Source: CAYWNA01 sp964459305 (GTDB lineage Bacteria; Planctomycetota; Planctomycetia; Pirellulales; Pirellulaceae). Taken from it: DNA of 53,450 bases. The stretch lies in contig CAYWNA010000070.1 in NCBI GenBank assembly GCA_964459305.1, positions 1 to 53,450 on the forward strand, in the 5' to 3' direction. The notes under the pieces are model-generated. The model ran no database searches, was not told the DNA's origin, and saw nothing but the letters and a program-made list of their open reading frames with translations. Of the stretch, positions 44,028 through 51,820 are shown in pieces (the stretch's first letter is position 1; each line of letters starts with the position of its first letter). The position numbers and the translations under genes are program-made.

Positions 44028-45500
44028 TCATCGAGCGTCTCCTTCGAATCGAGCTCCAACGTCTTTCTGCCAACGCTTCAGCATCGCCGTCAATCGCTCC
44101 GCCAACTCCGGCTGCGTCTTGCTCAGGTCGTTCCGTTCGCCGATGTCCTCTTCGAGGTCGTAGAGTTCAACCCGACCAGCCTTGAAGAAGTGAAGTAGTT
44201 TGTAACGCCCAACTCGCACCGCTGCTTCCTGCCGGCTGTGCGGATAGTGCCAGAAGATCGCCTCGCGTGGCACCGCGTCGGCGTTGTTCAACAGCACGGT
44301 CTTGAAGTTAACGCCGTCTACGTGCTGTTGCGGCTCGGGCGGGCACCCGGCCAGGTCCAACAATGTCGGGTAGAGATCGTTGGTGATCAGTGGACAGGCA
44401 TTCTGACTTCCGGCGGCCACTCTGCCCGGCCAGCGAACAATCAGTGGAACTCGGATGCCACCTTCGTACAGGTTGTGCTTCATACCGCGGAGCGGAAGGT
44501 TGGATGTAACTGAACCCTTGCCTCCGTTGTCCGACGTGAAGACGACGATGGTGTTGTCCGTCAGCTTCAGTGCGTCAAGGCGATCGAGTAGCCGACCGAC
44601 GTTGTCGTCCATGTGTTGAACCATCGCCGCGTAGTTTGCGTTGTTCTGAAACTGTTTTTCGCGACGATTCTCTTCTTTCTTGGCATCGAGGCCCAATGCT
44701 TCTATCTTCTTTCCGTACTTCTCGACCGCTTCCGGCTTGGCCTGCAGGGGCGTGTGAACGGTATGGAAGGAGAGAAAGGCAAAAAACGGCCGGTCTTTGT
44801 GCTGCTCGATGAAACGGATCGTCTCGTCCGTGAGTCGATCCGTCAGGTATTCGCCCTCCGGGCCGTTCTCCAGGTGCGTGAGGTGGTGAGGACTGAAAAA
44901 CCGAGTGTGTGTCTTCGGCCACGTCTTCGCAGTCGGCGGCTCGCGATCCGGATAACACAGCGCCCACGCCCGCGGCAGGTCGATTCCGCCCTTGGCCACG
45001 TCGAATCCTTGATTGGCTGCCCAATGTTTGTCTTTGTAACCGAGATGCCACTTGCCAATGTAGCCGGTCGCGTAGCCGTTTTTCTTGAACGCCTCGGCAA
45101 TCGTGAATTCCTCCAGCGACAAGTGTGGGGTGACGTGCGACGCGTCGCGATCGGGCGAGATCAAGTATGTGGTTATCCCCGTGCGAGCCGGATACTTGCC
45201 CGTCATGATTGAGGCTCGCGTTGGCGAGCACACGGGGCCGGCGGCATAGAAATCCGTGAACACCATCCCCTGCTGCGACAAGCGATCGACATTGGGCGTC
45301 TCGTACACCTTGCTGCCGTTGCAACTCAAATCGCTCCAACTCAAGTCGTCTACGAGAATGAAAACGATATTCGGGCTGTCGGCCGACACCGTGGTCGCCT
45401 GGCCCAATACCGAGCCAAGCAAGACGAAAGAGATGGCAAGGGAATGAAAGGCAGGGGAGTGCGTGTTCAACGGGACGCTCTTCATTTTCTTGTCCCTCAT
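44028..45500 (-). CDS. Secreted arylsulfatase
   Basis: This 490-residue protein has a signal peptide ending near VSADSP, metal site FILVDDLSWSDLSCNG and the formylglycine motif CSPTR with Cys91 followed by ASIMTGKYPARTG. IGKWHLG and FTSDNGGKG follow. It is a compact arylsulfatase A-like enzyme, resembling those acting on sulfated hexoses or N-acetylhexosamines, with exact specificity unknown. Its start overlaps the stop of the Asp-box sialidase gene by 4 bases (ATGA), so it is coupled to the first gene of the run. A 235-base gap with a branched repeat separates it from the next sulfatase. Confidence 0.88.
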   Translation of the reverse strand: MRDKKMKSVPLNTHSPAFHSLAISFVLLGSVLGQATTVSADSPNIVFILVDDLSWSDLSCNGSKVYETPNVDRLSQQGMVFTDFYAAGPVCSPTRASIMTGKYPARTGITTYLISPDRDASHVTPHLSLEEFTIAEAFKKNGYATGYIGKWHLGYKDKHWAANQGFDVAKGGIDLPRAWALCYPDREPPTAKTWPKTHTRFFSPHHLTHLENGPEGEYLTDRLTDETIRFIEQHKDRPFFAFLSFHTVHTPLQAKPEAVEKYGKKIEALGLDAKKEENRREKQFQNNANYAAMVQHMDDNVGRLLDRLDALKLTDNTIVVFTSDNGGKGSVTSNLPLRGMKHNLYEGGIRVPLIVRWPGRVAAGSQNACPLITNDLYPTLLDLAGCPPEPQQHVDGVNFKTVLLNNADAVPREAIFWHYPHSRQEAAVRVGRYKLLHFFKAGRVELYDLEEDIGERNDLSKTQPELAERLTAMLKRWQKDVGARFEGDAR

Positions 45501-46654
45501 CTTTCTATCTTGGCCATTTCATCCAGCTCGTCGAGTTTTAAGCGAACGCTCAGGATGTATGGCGCCTCGCCCTGATCCCAGTGTCCGTAGGTGGTTGTCA
45601 CGAACGTCCCATCCGGCAGAATCTCCACGCCGGGATAGGTCGTGTCGTAGCCCTTTGTGTTGTCTTTGAGCCGAACGGAGTACTGACCGTCGCGGCCCTC
45701 GACGATGTCCTCCCACGTGCCTACCCACGCTGCCCAGTCGCCTTCGAAGGGGCGGCCCGCGCGTTTCGGCCCAGGTGAGATGCAGCGGAAACTGATGAAG
45801 AGCCGTCCGTCCGGAGCGTATTTCCCCGTATGCCGGTCGCCGGTCAACGCGAGTGGTACCTCGCGTGGTTCGCTCCATGAGTTCGCCTCGTCGTCCGAGA
45901 ACATCACGTGCGAGTTCTTCCGCCTTGAGTTCTCTCGCAGCAAGATCGCCATCCGTTTTCCGTCAGGCGAGCGGATGCAGCCGGGCTCACAGAGGTGGAC
46001 CTCAGACGCCTGATAGACAACTTCTGGAAACGACCATGTCAGCCCGCCGTCACGCGAAAAGGTCTTGAACAGTTTGAAGGTAGACGTGCGTTTGCCACCT
46101 TCCGCGAAAAACCGTCCATCGTCATGGAACATCGCGAGGTAATGGCCTTTCCCGGTTTTCAGCGGTTCGACAAATCCCATCACCACGATTCCACCCCAAT
46201 CGCCGACCGGATTCAGTTCACTCCACGTCCTACCGTCGTCTTCGGTGACAGCCAGCCGCGCCGGGTAGAGGCCGGACCACATGATGATGCGTTTCTTGGC
46301 CAGCGGATCAATGACGCGGTGCAGCGTGGGCACTTCCTTGGACGTGGCCCAACTCGCCGGTGTCGGCAACCGCTCGCTCCAAGTGAGCCCGGCATCGTCG
46401 CTGCGTTTGTAGACGATCGCCCCGCGGCCGTGACCCTTCGGATAGACACAGAGCATCGTTTTTCCGTCTTCCAGTAGCACCGTCGTGGGATGGCCTAGGT
46501 ACTGACCGGGTTCCCGGTCCACGACCACTTGCCTATGTGCGTGGTCATTCAGGTCGAGCGTCGTCACCGGGAAATCAGATGGCGGATCCGCCGCCGAAAC
46601 CGCTCCGGCCAAAACAGCCACAACTAGGCCAGTCAACAAGTATCGCGTGGTCAT
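45497..46654 (-). CDS. Secreted Asp-box sialidase family protein
   Basis: The 385-residue protein has a signal peptide (MTTRYLLTGLVVAVLAGAVS) and a propeller with Asp boxes RSDDAGLTWSER, TEDDGRTWSEL, SRDGGLTWSFP and SDDEANSWSEP. An Arg-rich site, SGLYPARLAV, and the acidic HLCEPGCIR are candidates for active-site residues. The RIP arginine motif is not obvious, so exo-alpha-sialidase activity is likely but not certain. It is the first gene of the minus-strand run. GAGGAGCACC precedes the ATG, and the divergent GntR gene starts 115 bases away, so it probably carries the regulated promoter. Confidence 0.78.
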   Translation of the reverse strand: MTTRYLLTGLVVAVLAGAVSAADPPSDFPVTTLDLNDHAHRQVVVDREPGQYLGHPTTVLLEDGKTMLCVYPKGHGRGAIVYKRSDDAGLTWSERLPTPASWATSKEVPTLHRVIDPLAKKRIIMWSGLYPARLAVTEDDGRTWSELNPVGDWGGIVVMGFVEPLKTGKGHYLAMFHDDGRFFAEGGKRTSTFKLFKTFSRDGGLTWSFPEVVYQASEVHLCEPGCIRSPDGKRMAILLRENSRRKNSHVMFSDDEANSWSEPREVPLALTGDRHTGKYAPDGRLFISFRCISPGPKRAGRPFEGDWAAWVGTWEDIVEGRDGQYSVRLKDNTKGYDTTYPGVEILPDGTFVTTTYGHWDQGEAPYILSVRLKLDELDEMAKIER

Positions 46655-46677
46655 GATTGGTGCTCCTCTTCAAGATG

Positions 46678-46706
46678 TTGACACGACAGCAAAAAAACGC
46701 TAACAT
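46678..46706 (+). promoter_or_regulatory. Promoter of the GntR gene
   Basis: TTGACA (46678-46683) and TAACAT (46701-46706) are separated by 17 bases, a near-consensus sigma-70 promoter reading towards the GntR start at 46770. It lies in the 115-base region shared with the divergent sialidase gene. Confidence 0.6.
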
Positions 46707-46735
46707 CGTTCACGATCGTTCATGATCGATCAAGC
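46707..46735. promoter_or_regulatory. Tandem 10-bp repeats, candidate GntR operator
   Basis: CGTTCACGAT (46707-46716) is followed directly by CGTTCATGAT (46717-46726) and then a weaker CGATCAAGCC. The repeats start right after the -10 box of the GntR promoter and lie upstream of the divergent sialidase operon, where a GntR-type regulator could control both directions. Confidence 0.45.
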
Positions 46736-46769
46736 CGGGTATGGTCATCGTAACCGCCGAAAGACAACC

Positions 46770-47462
46770 ATGCAAGCAACCCTGACGGAAAAATCTTATC
46801 AGCACATTCGCCAGATGCTCGTTCGCGCGGAATTGCGGCCGGGCCAACGTTTGGTGACCCGGACATTGGCCGAGGAGATCGGTGTCAGCCTGGCGCCGGT
46901 GCGGGAAGCGCTGTACCGGCTGGCGACCGAGGGCCTTGTTGAACACGTGCCTGGCGCGGGTGCCTTTGTTCGTTCGGCCGACCCGCAGGATCTTGACGAA
47001 CTGTACGTGTTGCGCGACGCCGTTGAGAGCTGTGCCGCTGCAGAAGCAGCCCGGTATATCACTGATGACCAACTCGCTGAATTGGATGCCATCGTCGACG
47101 ACTGGCGTGATATCGCCGAGGCGATTGCCGCAGGAACGGACGGGCACGCTACGCGACCGCAATTGGACCGATGGCTCGACAACGAGGAGCAGTTTCATGA
47201 TATCCTGGTACGGGCGTCTCGGAACCGGTTGTTGGCAAAGGTCATCAACGACCATCGCGCGATCAGCGCCGTGTTTGAAGCTCAGCGCGACGATCCGGCG
47301 CTATTGACACACGACGTGACCGAGCGAACTTGCCGTGATCGCCGCGGGCTGATGGACGCCCTGCATGGCCGCGACTCGGCCAAGGCCCGACGACTGATGA
47401 GCGATCAGATCCAAAAAGGCAAACGTACCGTACTCGCGTTCCTACGACAGAAGAGACGATGA
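46770..47462 (+). CDS. GntR-family regulator (FCD-type)
   Basis: The 230-residue protein starts with a winged helix-turn-helix of the FadR branch (LRPGQRLVTRTLAEEIGVS then PVREALYRLATEGLVE) and has a helical C-terminal ligand domain. Many FCD regulators bind a metal through an Asp and three His. Here EEQFHDIL keeps one His, but the later positions read ERTCRDRRG and MSDQI, so most metal ligands seem absent. It is divergent to the sialoglycan run and probably its regulator, sensing sialic acid or a breakdown product. The ATG at 46770 is preferred over one at 46722 that sits inside the operator-like repeats. NanR belongs to the same superfamily, so a similar role is plausible. Confidence 0.82.
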   Translation: MQATLTEKSYQHIRQMLVRAELRPGQRLVTRTLAEEIGVSLAPVREALYRLATEGLVEHVPGAGAFVRSADPQDLDELYVLRDAVESCAAAEAARYITDDQLAELDAIVDDWRDIAEAIAAGTDGHATRPQLDRWLDNEEQFHDILVRASRNRLLAKVINDHRAISAVFEAQRDDPALLTHDVTERTCRDRRGLMDALHGRDSAKARRLMSDQIQKGKRTVLAFLRQKRR

Positions 47463-47480
47463 CCGTGGAAGGAGCATCCC

Positions 47481-48425
47481 ATGGAACTCCGCCAGCTGGG
47501 AACAAGCGATCTGAATGTCACTTCGATCGCCTTGGGCTGCGTGACCTTTGGACGTGAGATCGCCGCCGCTACATCTTTTGCCGTACTCGACCGTGCGATG
47601 GACTGCGGAATCAACCTCCTGGACACGGCGGCGGCTTACGGGAACGGGGCGTCAGAAACGGTGCTTGGTGAATGGCTGAGAGATCGAAGGCTCCGCGATC
47701 AATTAGTCCTGGCGACGAAAGTGTCAGGGCGACTGACAGGCGATGCTGTTCGCGACTCGGTCGAGGCCAGCTTGCGACGGATGGGAGTCGAGCAAATCGA
47801 TCTTCTCCAAGCCCATTCTTGGGACGCCCCGACGCCGCTTGAAGAGACGCTGGAGGCATTCGACGGCCTGGTGCGCGCAGGCAAGGTTCGTTACGTCGGT
47901 TGCAGCAATTGGGATACGGACCAGATTCGCCGCAGTTTGGAGGTCCAGGAATCCCATGGCTGGGCTCGGTTGGCGTCCGTTCAGCCGATGTACAATCTCG
48001 TGGATCGCAGCATCGAACATGATCTGTTGACGCTGTGTGCCGAGCGACATATCGGCGCAATCACCTACAGTCCGCTGGGAGCAGGATTCCTGACAGGCAA
48101 GTATCGTCCTGGCGGCGAAGTGCCGAAGGGCACGCGATTCGACGTCATTCCGGGCCATCAAGACCTGTATTTCACTGAACGTGGTTTCCGTATGGTCGAG
48201 GAATTGGAACGGATTTCGCTCGAAAGTGGTCATTCGATGGTCCAGCTCGCCATCGGGTGGGTGCTTCGCCAGAGCGGCGTCACCTCGGTCCTGATCGGCG
48301 CCCGGCGTCCGGAGCACGTCGATCAAGCATTCGAGGCCGAAGAGTGGGCTCGTGGCGACACCGTGCAGCACTGGCTGGACAGGCTCACATCGGCGTCCCG
48401 GATGGAATCACCGCCGGTTTGCTAG
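47481..48425 (+). CDS. Aldo/keto reductase
   Basis: The 314-residue protein is a standard AKR barrel. The catalytic residues are Asp and Tyr in LLDTAAAYGNGASE, Lys in VLATKVSG and His in LLQAHSWD. NADP-binding features follow near VLIGARRPEHV. It reduces a sugar or aldehyde carbonyl, but the substrate cannot be read. It lies 19 bases after the GntR gene with its own strong site (GGAAGGAGC) and is likely co-transcribed with it. Possible roles are in dehydrogenation or reduction of a sugar released by the sialoglycan enzymes. Confidence 0.85.
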   Translation: MELRQLGTSDLNVTSIALGCVTFGREIAAATSFAVLDRAMDCGINLLDTAAAYGNGASETVLGEWLRDRRLRDQLVLATKVSGRLTGDAVRDSVEASLRRMGVEQIDLLQAHSWDAPTPLEETLEAFDGLVRAGKVRYVGCSNWDTDQIRRSLEVQESHGWARLASVQPMYNLVDRSIEHDLLTLCAERHIGAITYSPLGAGFLTGKYRPGGEVPKGTRFDVIPGHQDLYFTERGFRMVEELERISLESGHSMVQLAIGWVLRQSGVTSVLIGARRPEHVDQAFEAEEWARGDTVQHWLDRLTSASRMESPPVC

Positions 48426-48720
48426 ACGATTGAGGCCGAGAGATCGGCACTGGCCTGTCGATCTTTGCGTCGTCCGGACATCCGTGTGCGCAGTCAATGG
48501 CGAGACGCACACGGATGAAGCCACACGGATGGACTTGAGCCCCAAGTTGCCCCACCTCGCATTTCCGCTGGACGAACTCCGGGCAGGAGCGCACCGGCGA
48601 TTTCTTTGGCCTTGTTCAGACGGTACAATGCGCTCACCGAGACTTTGCGTACATCCGAACCATGCTATCTGCAACCGCTTGGCCGCGCCAGGCGAAGAAG
48701 GCATTAGGGGGAAAACCGAA

Positions 48721-50064
48721 ATGCAACGACGTAATTTCTTGCGCGCCGTTACGGCAGGTGGCGTAACGGTATTGATGTGTCGGCGGATGCGGCTGACTGC
48801 GGCGGAGGGCGCAGAGACGTCACGCACGCCGTTCCTACTCTCTGAGCAGGGTTGCGGCAGAGCGACGGGCTACGCGGAAGCAAATAAGATCGTCACGGTG
48901 GGCGATAAGACGCACGTGGCTTGGCTGGATTCACCACCGGAAGGATTTCGCATTCGCGTCCGGACGCTGGACCGCCGTACCGGCCAGTGGTCTCCCACTT
49001 ACACCGTCGGCCAGGCCTATGACAATCACGGAGGGCCCGCATTGAGCGTCGATAGTCAGGGATTCCTGCATATCGTCTATTATCCCCACCATCACCCGTT
49101 CCGTTATCGCAAATCGCAACGAGCGAACGATGCGTCGGAGTGGGAAGAGGAGGTCGAATTCGGTCAGCGTTGCACGTATCCGACGCTCGTCTGCGGCCCG
49201 GACAACACACTTTACTTGACGTGCCGCCGTAGCTATTCGGACAAGCCATGGCACGTGGAATTGTGGTCCAGACGCCCCGATGGTGCTTGGGAAGGTCCAG
49301 CCCCAATCGCCAGCTCAAGGCACTGCGGCTATGCTCATTTCCAGGAGTCACTCGCCTGGAGTCCAGATCGCCGTCTACTGCATTTGTGCTGCCGGTTTCA
49401 CGAGAAGACCGACAAAGCCGGGTATGGAAGGATCCAAACCGTCGCGTACATGGTCAGCGATGATTGCGGCAAGACGTGGCGTCGTTCGGATGGTTCGGCG
49501 ATCGAGCTGCCCGCAACGGCAGAGACCGTCGATTGCCTCGCTTCCGGGGGCGTCGATGAAGGTCGCGGCCTCCGCGCGGGAGGAATGGCGGTCGATGCCG
49601 CAGGAAGACCGCATCTGGTCTACAGCATTCACGAGGGAGATAGAGCGAAAGCAATTCTTGCCACGCTGGAAGGTGACGGCAGTTGGCGTCGCCGGGAACT
49701 CTCCACGTCCCTACCCGAACGCTGGACGGACTGGGACGTGACCATGGCAGGCGGCATCACATTCAATGAGCGCGGTGAGATGATCATCACCGCGCAGGTG
49801 CAAAAGGCCAAGAATCGTGAAAGCACCTGGGGGCATCCGACCAACGAAGTCGTTCGTTTCCGTTCCACTGACGGCGGCGATACCTTTCAATTCGCTGTGG
49901 TCAGCAAACCTGACCCCCAGACTTCCCACTGGCTTCCCAACATCGAACGGGCGACCGGCCACAACCAGGTCCCCAAGTGCCCCAGTATCCTCTATACCGC
50001 GGGCCCACCAGGACAAAAAAACTCCGACCTTTTGTCCAACCGAGTCTACTGGTCTGATCGGTGA
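48721..50064 (+). CDS. Tat-exported BNR_4-like propeller protein
   Basis: This 447-residue protein opens with a twin-arginine signal (MQRRNFLRAVTAGGVTVLM) and then a seven-bladed-type propeller of the BNR_4 group. Visible pieces are NHGGPALSVDSQGFLHIVYY, HHHPFRYRKSQ, SDDCGKTWRRSDG and ERWTDWDVTMAGGI. BNR_4 proteins include ulvan lyases and uncharacterised carbohydrate enzymes. The ATG at 48721 is preferred because the frame upstream reads through sequence with no motif and overlaps the reductase. It follows the AKR gene at about 295 bases. It may act on a further sugar of the same glycan, but no substrate is assignable. Confidence 0.75.
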   Translation: MQRRNFLRAVTAGGVTVLMCRRMRLTAAEGAETSRTPFLLSEQGCGRATGYAEANKIVTVGDKTHVAWLDSPPEGFRIRVRTLDRRTGQWSPTYTVGQAYDNHGGPALSVDSQGFLHIVYYPHHHPFRYRKSQRANDASEWEEEVEFGQRCTYPTLVCGPDNTLYLTCRRSYSDKPWHVELWSRRPDGAWEGPAPIASSRHCGYAHFQESLAWSPDRRLLHLCCRFHEKTDKAGYGRIQTVAYMVSDDCGKTWRRSDGSAIELPATAETVDCLASGGVDEGRGLRAGGMAVDAAGRPHLVYSIHEGDRAKAILATLEGDGSWRRRELSTSLPERWTDWDVTMAGGITFNERGEMIITAQVQKAKNRESTWGHPTNEVVRFRSTDGGDTFQFAVVSKPDPQTSHWLPNIERATGHNQVPKCPSILYTAGPPGQKNSDLLSNRVYWSDR

Positions 50065-50166
50065 CCTTCGTGGCCGAAGAGTGGATTTGCCGTCATGCAG
50101 AACTGCCTGGCCAGACTCACATCTGTGTCCCAGATGGACTCGCCACCGGATCGCGGGCAGACGAAA

Positions 50167-51168
50167 TCACCCACCGATTTGGTGCATTGCCCGCTCTGGC
50201 CTGGTGAACTGAAAGGAGTCTGTCCCGTGACCGGCCTTCTTGCCGGCGACGCAGTCGCGGACTAGTTGGCCGAGTTCTTCGTCGTTGCCGCCGCCACGCA
50301 TCACGGCGCGAGCGTCCCATTCAGCAGTGGAAAACAGGCAGTTGCGCAACTGGCCTTCCGCCGTAATCCGTAGACGATTGCAGAGGTCGCAAAACGGCTC
50401 GGACACAGAATTGATGAACCCGATCCGGCCGATCCCGTCAGCGAATCGAAAATCCGTCGCGGGCTGGGTGGGATCGGGGCGAGGCGCCGGAACCAACGGC
50501 CCGAAGACGTCTTCCAGCCGAGCGCGGATTTCGTCGCCGGATAATACGTGCTCGTCTTCCCAGTTCTGCTCGGCATCCAGTGGCATGAATTCGATAAACC
50601 GCAACTCCAAGTCCTGCTCGCGAGCGAAACGGGCGAGCGGTGTGATCTCCTGTTCGTTCACGTCCCGAATCGCCACAGCGTTCAGCCGGATCTGTTTGAA
50701 GTCCAGTCGCTTGGCAGTGTCAATACCCGCCAATACGCGGTCAAGGCCGTCGCGCCGGGCGATCCGCCGGAAGGTCTCTTCGCTGAGGCCGTCCAGGCTG
50801 ATATTGAGTCGATTGAGGCCGGCCTCTCTCAGTGCCTGTGCGTGTTTGGGCAGGAGCATGCCGTTGGTGGTCATCGCCACGTCTTCGATCCCAGGGATTC
50901 TGGACAACGCCGAGACGAGCTTGGGTAAATCCGCTCGCACAAGCGGCTCACCGCCTGTGATGCGCAGTTTATTCACGCCCATCCGTGCCACCAATCGCAC
51001 AAATCGTTCGATTTCCTCAAAGGTGAGCAACTCGCCCCGCGGTTTGAAGCGAACGTTCTCATGCGGCATGCAGTAGTAACAGCGGATGTTGCAGCGATCC
51101 GTAACGCTGATCCGTAAGTTCGTGTGTACTCGGCCGTGAGAATCGATGAGCGGTTCGAAAATAGTCAT
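50167..51168 (-). CDS. moaA: GTP 3',8-cyclase MoaA
   Basis: The 333-residue radical SAM protein carries the first cluster motif CNIRCYYC (Cys26, Cys30, Cys33) and the second, substrate-side cluster EPFCDLCNRLRITAEGQLRNC. It ends in the C-terminal Gly-Gly (HQIGG) required for activity. It catalyses the first step of molybdenum cofactor synthesis, GTP to 3',8-cyclo-GTP. Its length is as expected. It follows moaE on the same strand with a 111-base gap that contains a 22-base hairpin repeat. No moaC or moaD gene is in the window. Confidence 0.95.
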   Translation of the reverse strand: MTIFEPLIDSHGRVHTNLRISVTDRCNIRCYYCMPHENVRFKPRGELLTFEEIERFVRLVARMGVNKLRITGGEPLVRADLPKLVSALSRIPGIEDVAMTTNGMLLPKHAQALREAGLNRLNISLDGLSEETFRRIARRDGLDRVLAGIDTAKRLDFKQIRLNAVAIRDVNEQEITPLARFAREQDLELRFIEFMPLDAEQNWEDEHVLSGDEIRARLEDVFGPLVPAPRPDPTQPATDFRFADGIGRIGFINSVSEPFCDLCNRLRITAEGQLRNCLFSTAEWDARAVMRGGGNDEELGQLVRDCVAGKKAGHGTDSFQFTRPERAMHQIGG

Positions 51169-51210
51169 GCTGTCGGGAACAAGATGTCAGTGTTCAGGTT
51201 TCAGTATTGC

Positions 51211-51274
51211 AGCTGGATTCGCAAGAATTCAGACGGACTACAGCCTCATCGCCTGAATTCTTGCGAATCCAGCT
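51211..51274. repeat. 22-base inverted repeat between moaE and moaA
   Basis: AGCTGGATTCGCAAGAATTC plus AG (51211-51232) and its perfect complement (51253-51274) flank a 20-base loop. It lies only 6 bases after the moaE stop, so it could act as a terminator or mRNA stabiliser. The lack of a T-run suggests a dispersed repeat. Confidence 0.65.
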
Positions 51275-51279
51275 ACGAG

Positions 51280-51708
51280 TCACGTCGCGGCGTCTTCAAT
51301 CCCTGGGTGCACCCACTGGCTGGTTCCGTCCGTCCAGTTCTCTTTCTTCCAAATCGGAACAACCTCTTTCAAAGTGTCGATCAGCCACTTGCCCGCATCG
51401 AAGGCATCGCCGCGATGGGGGCTGCTGACGGCGATGGCCACACTCGCCTCACCCAGATCGAGATGACCTACTCGATGAACGATCGCGCAGCCGATAATCG
51501 GCCAACGCTCCCGCGCTTCGGCTTCCAGTTCCGCCATCTTCTTTTGCGCCATGTCGCCGTAGCACTCATAGTCCAGTGATTCAGTCCGACGCTCCCCGGT
51601 AAACTCGCGCGTTGTCCCAAGAAACAGGACCACGGCCCCGGCTCGGTTAGAGGCGACTTGCTGCAAAACCGCCGTGTTGTCGATTGGATCTTGAGTTACT
51701 TGAATCAT
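51280..51708 (-). CDS. moaE: Molybdopterin synthase catalytic subunit MoaE
   Basis: The 142-residue protein has the MoaE core: VVLFLGTTREFTGER, LDYECYGDMAQKKM, CAIVHRVGHLDLGEASVAI, SPHRGDAF and the catalytic Lys-containing VPIWKKE. It transfers sulfur from MoaD thiocarboxylate to cyclic pyranopterin. The ATG at 51708 gives the normal family length, and an in-frame extension of 82 residues upstream is rejected because it runs into the IS66 gene and has no similarity. MoaD, the sulfur carrier, is not adjacent. Confidence 0.93.
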   Translation of the reverse strand: MIQVTQDPIDNTAVLQQVASNRAGAVVLFLGTTREFTGERRTESLDYECYGDMAQKKMAELEAEARERWPIIGCAIVHRVGHLDLGEASVAIAVSSPHRGDAFDAGKWLIDTLKEVVPIWKKENWTDGTSQWVHPGIEDAAT

Positions 51709-51820
51709 CACTATCGGTAGGGCTGCCGCTGAACGGGACAGACGTATTGTACAACGGCGATCACTCCTCGGCCAGGTGACCGTACATGACAGCCATGACG
51801 GCGAGGGGGGGTGACGCCTG

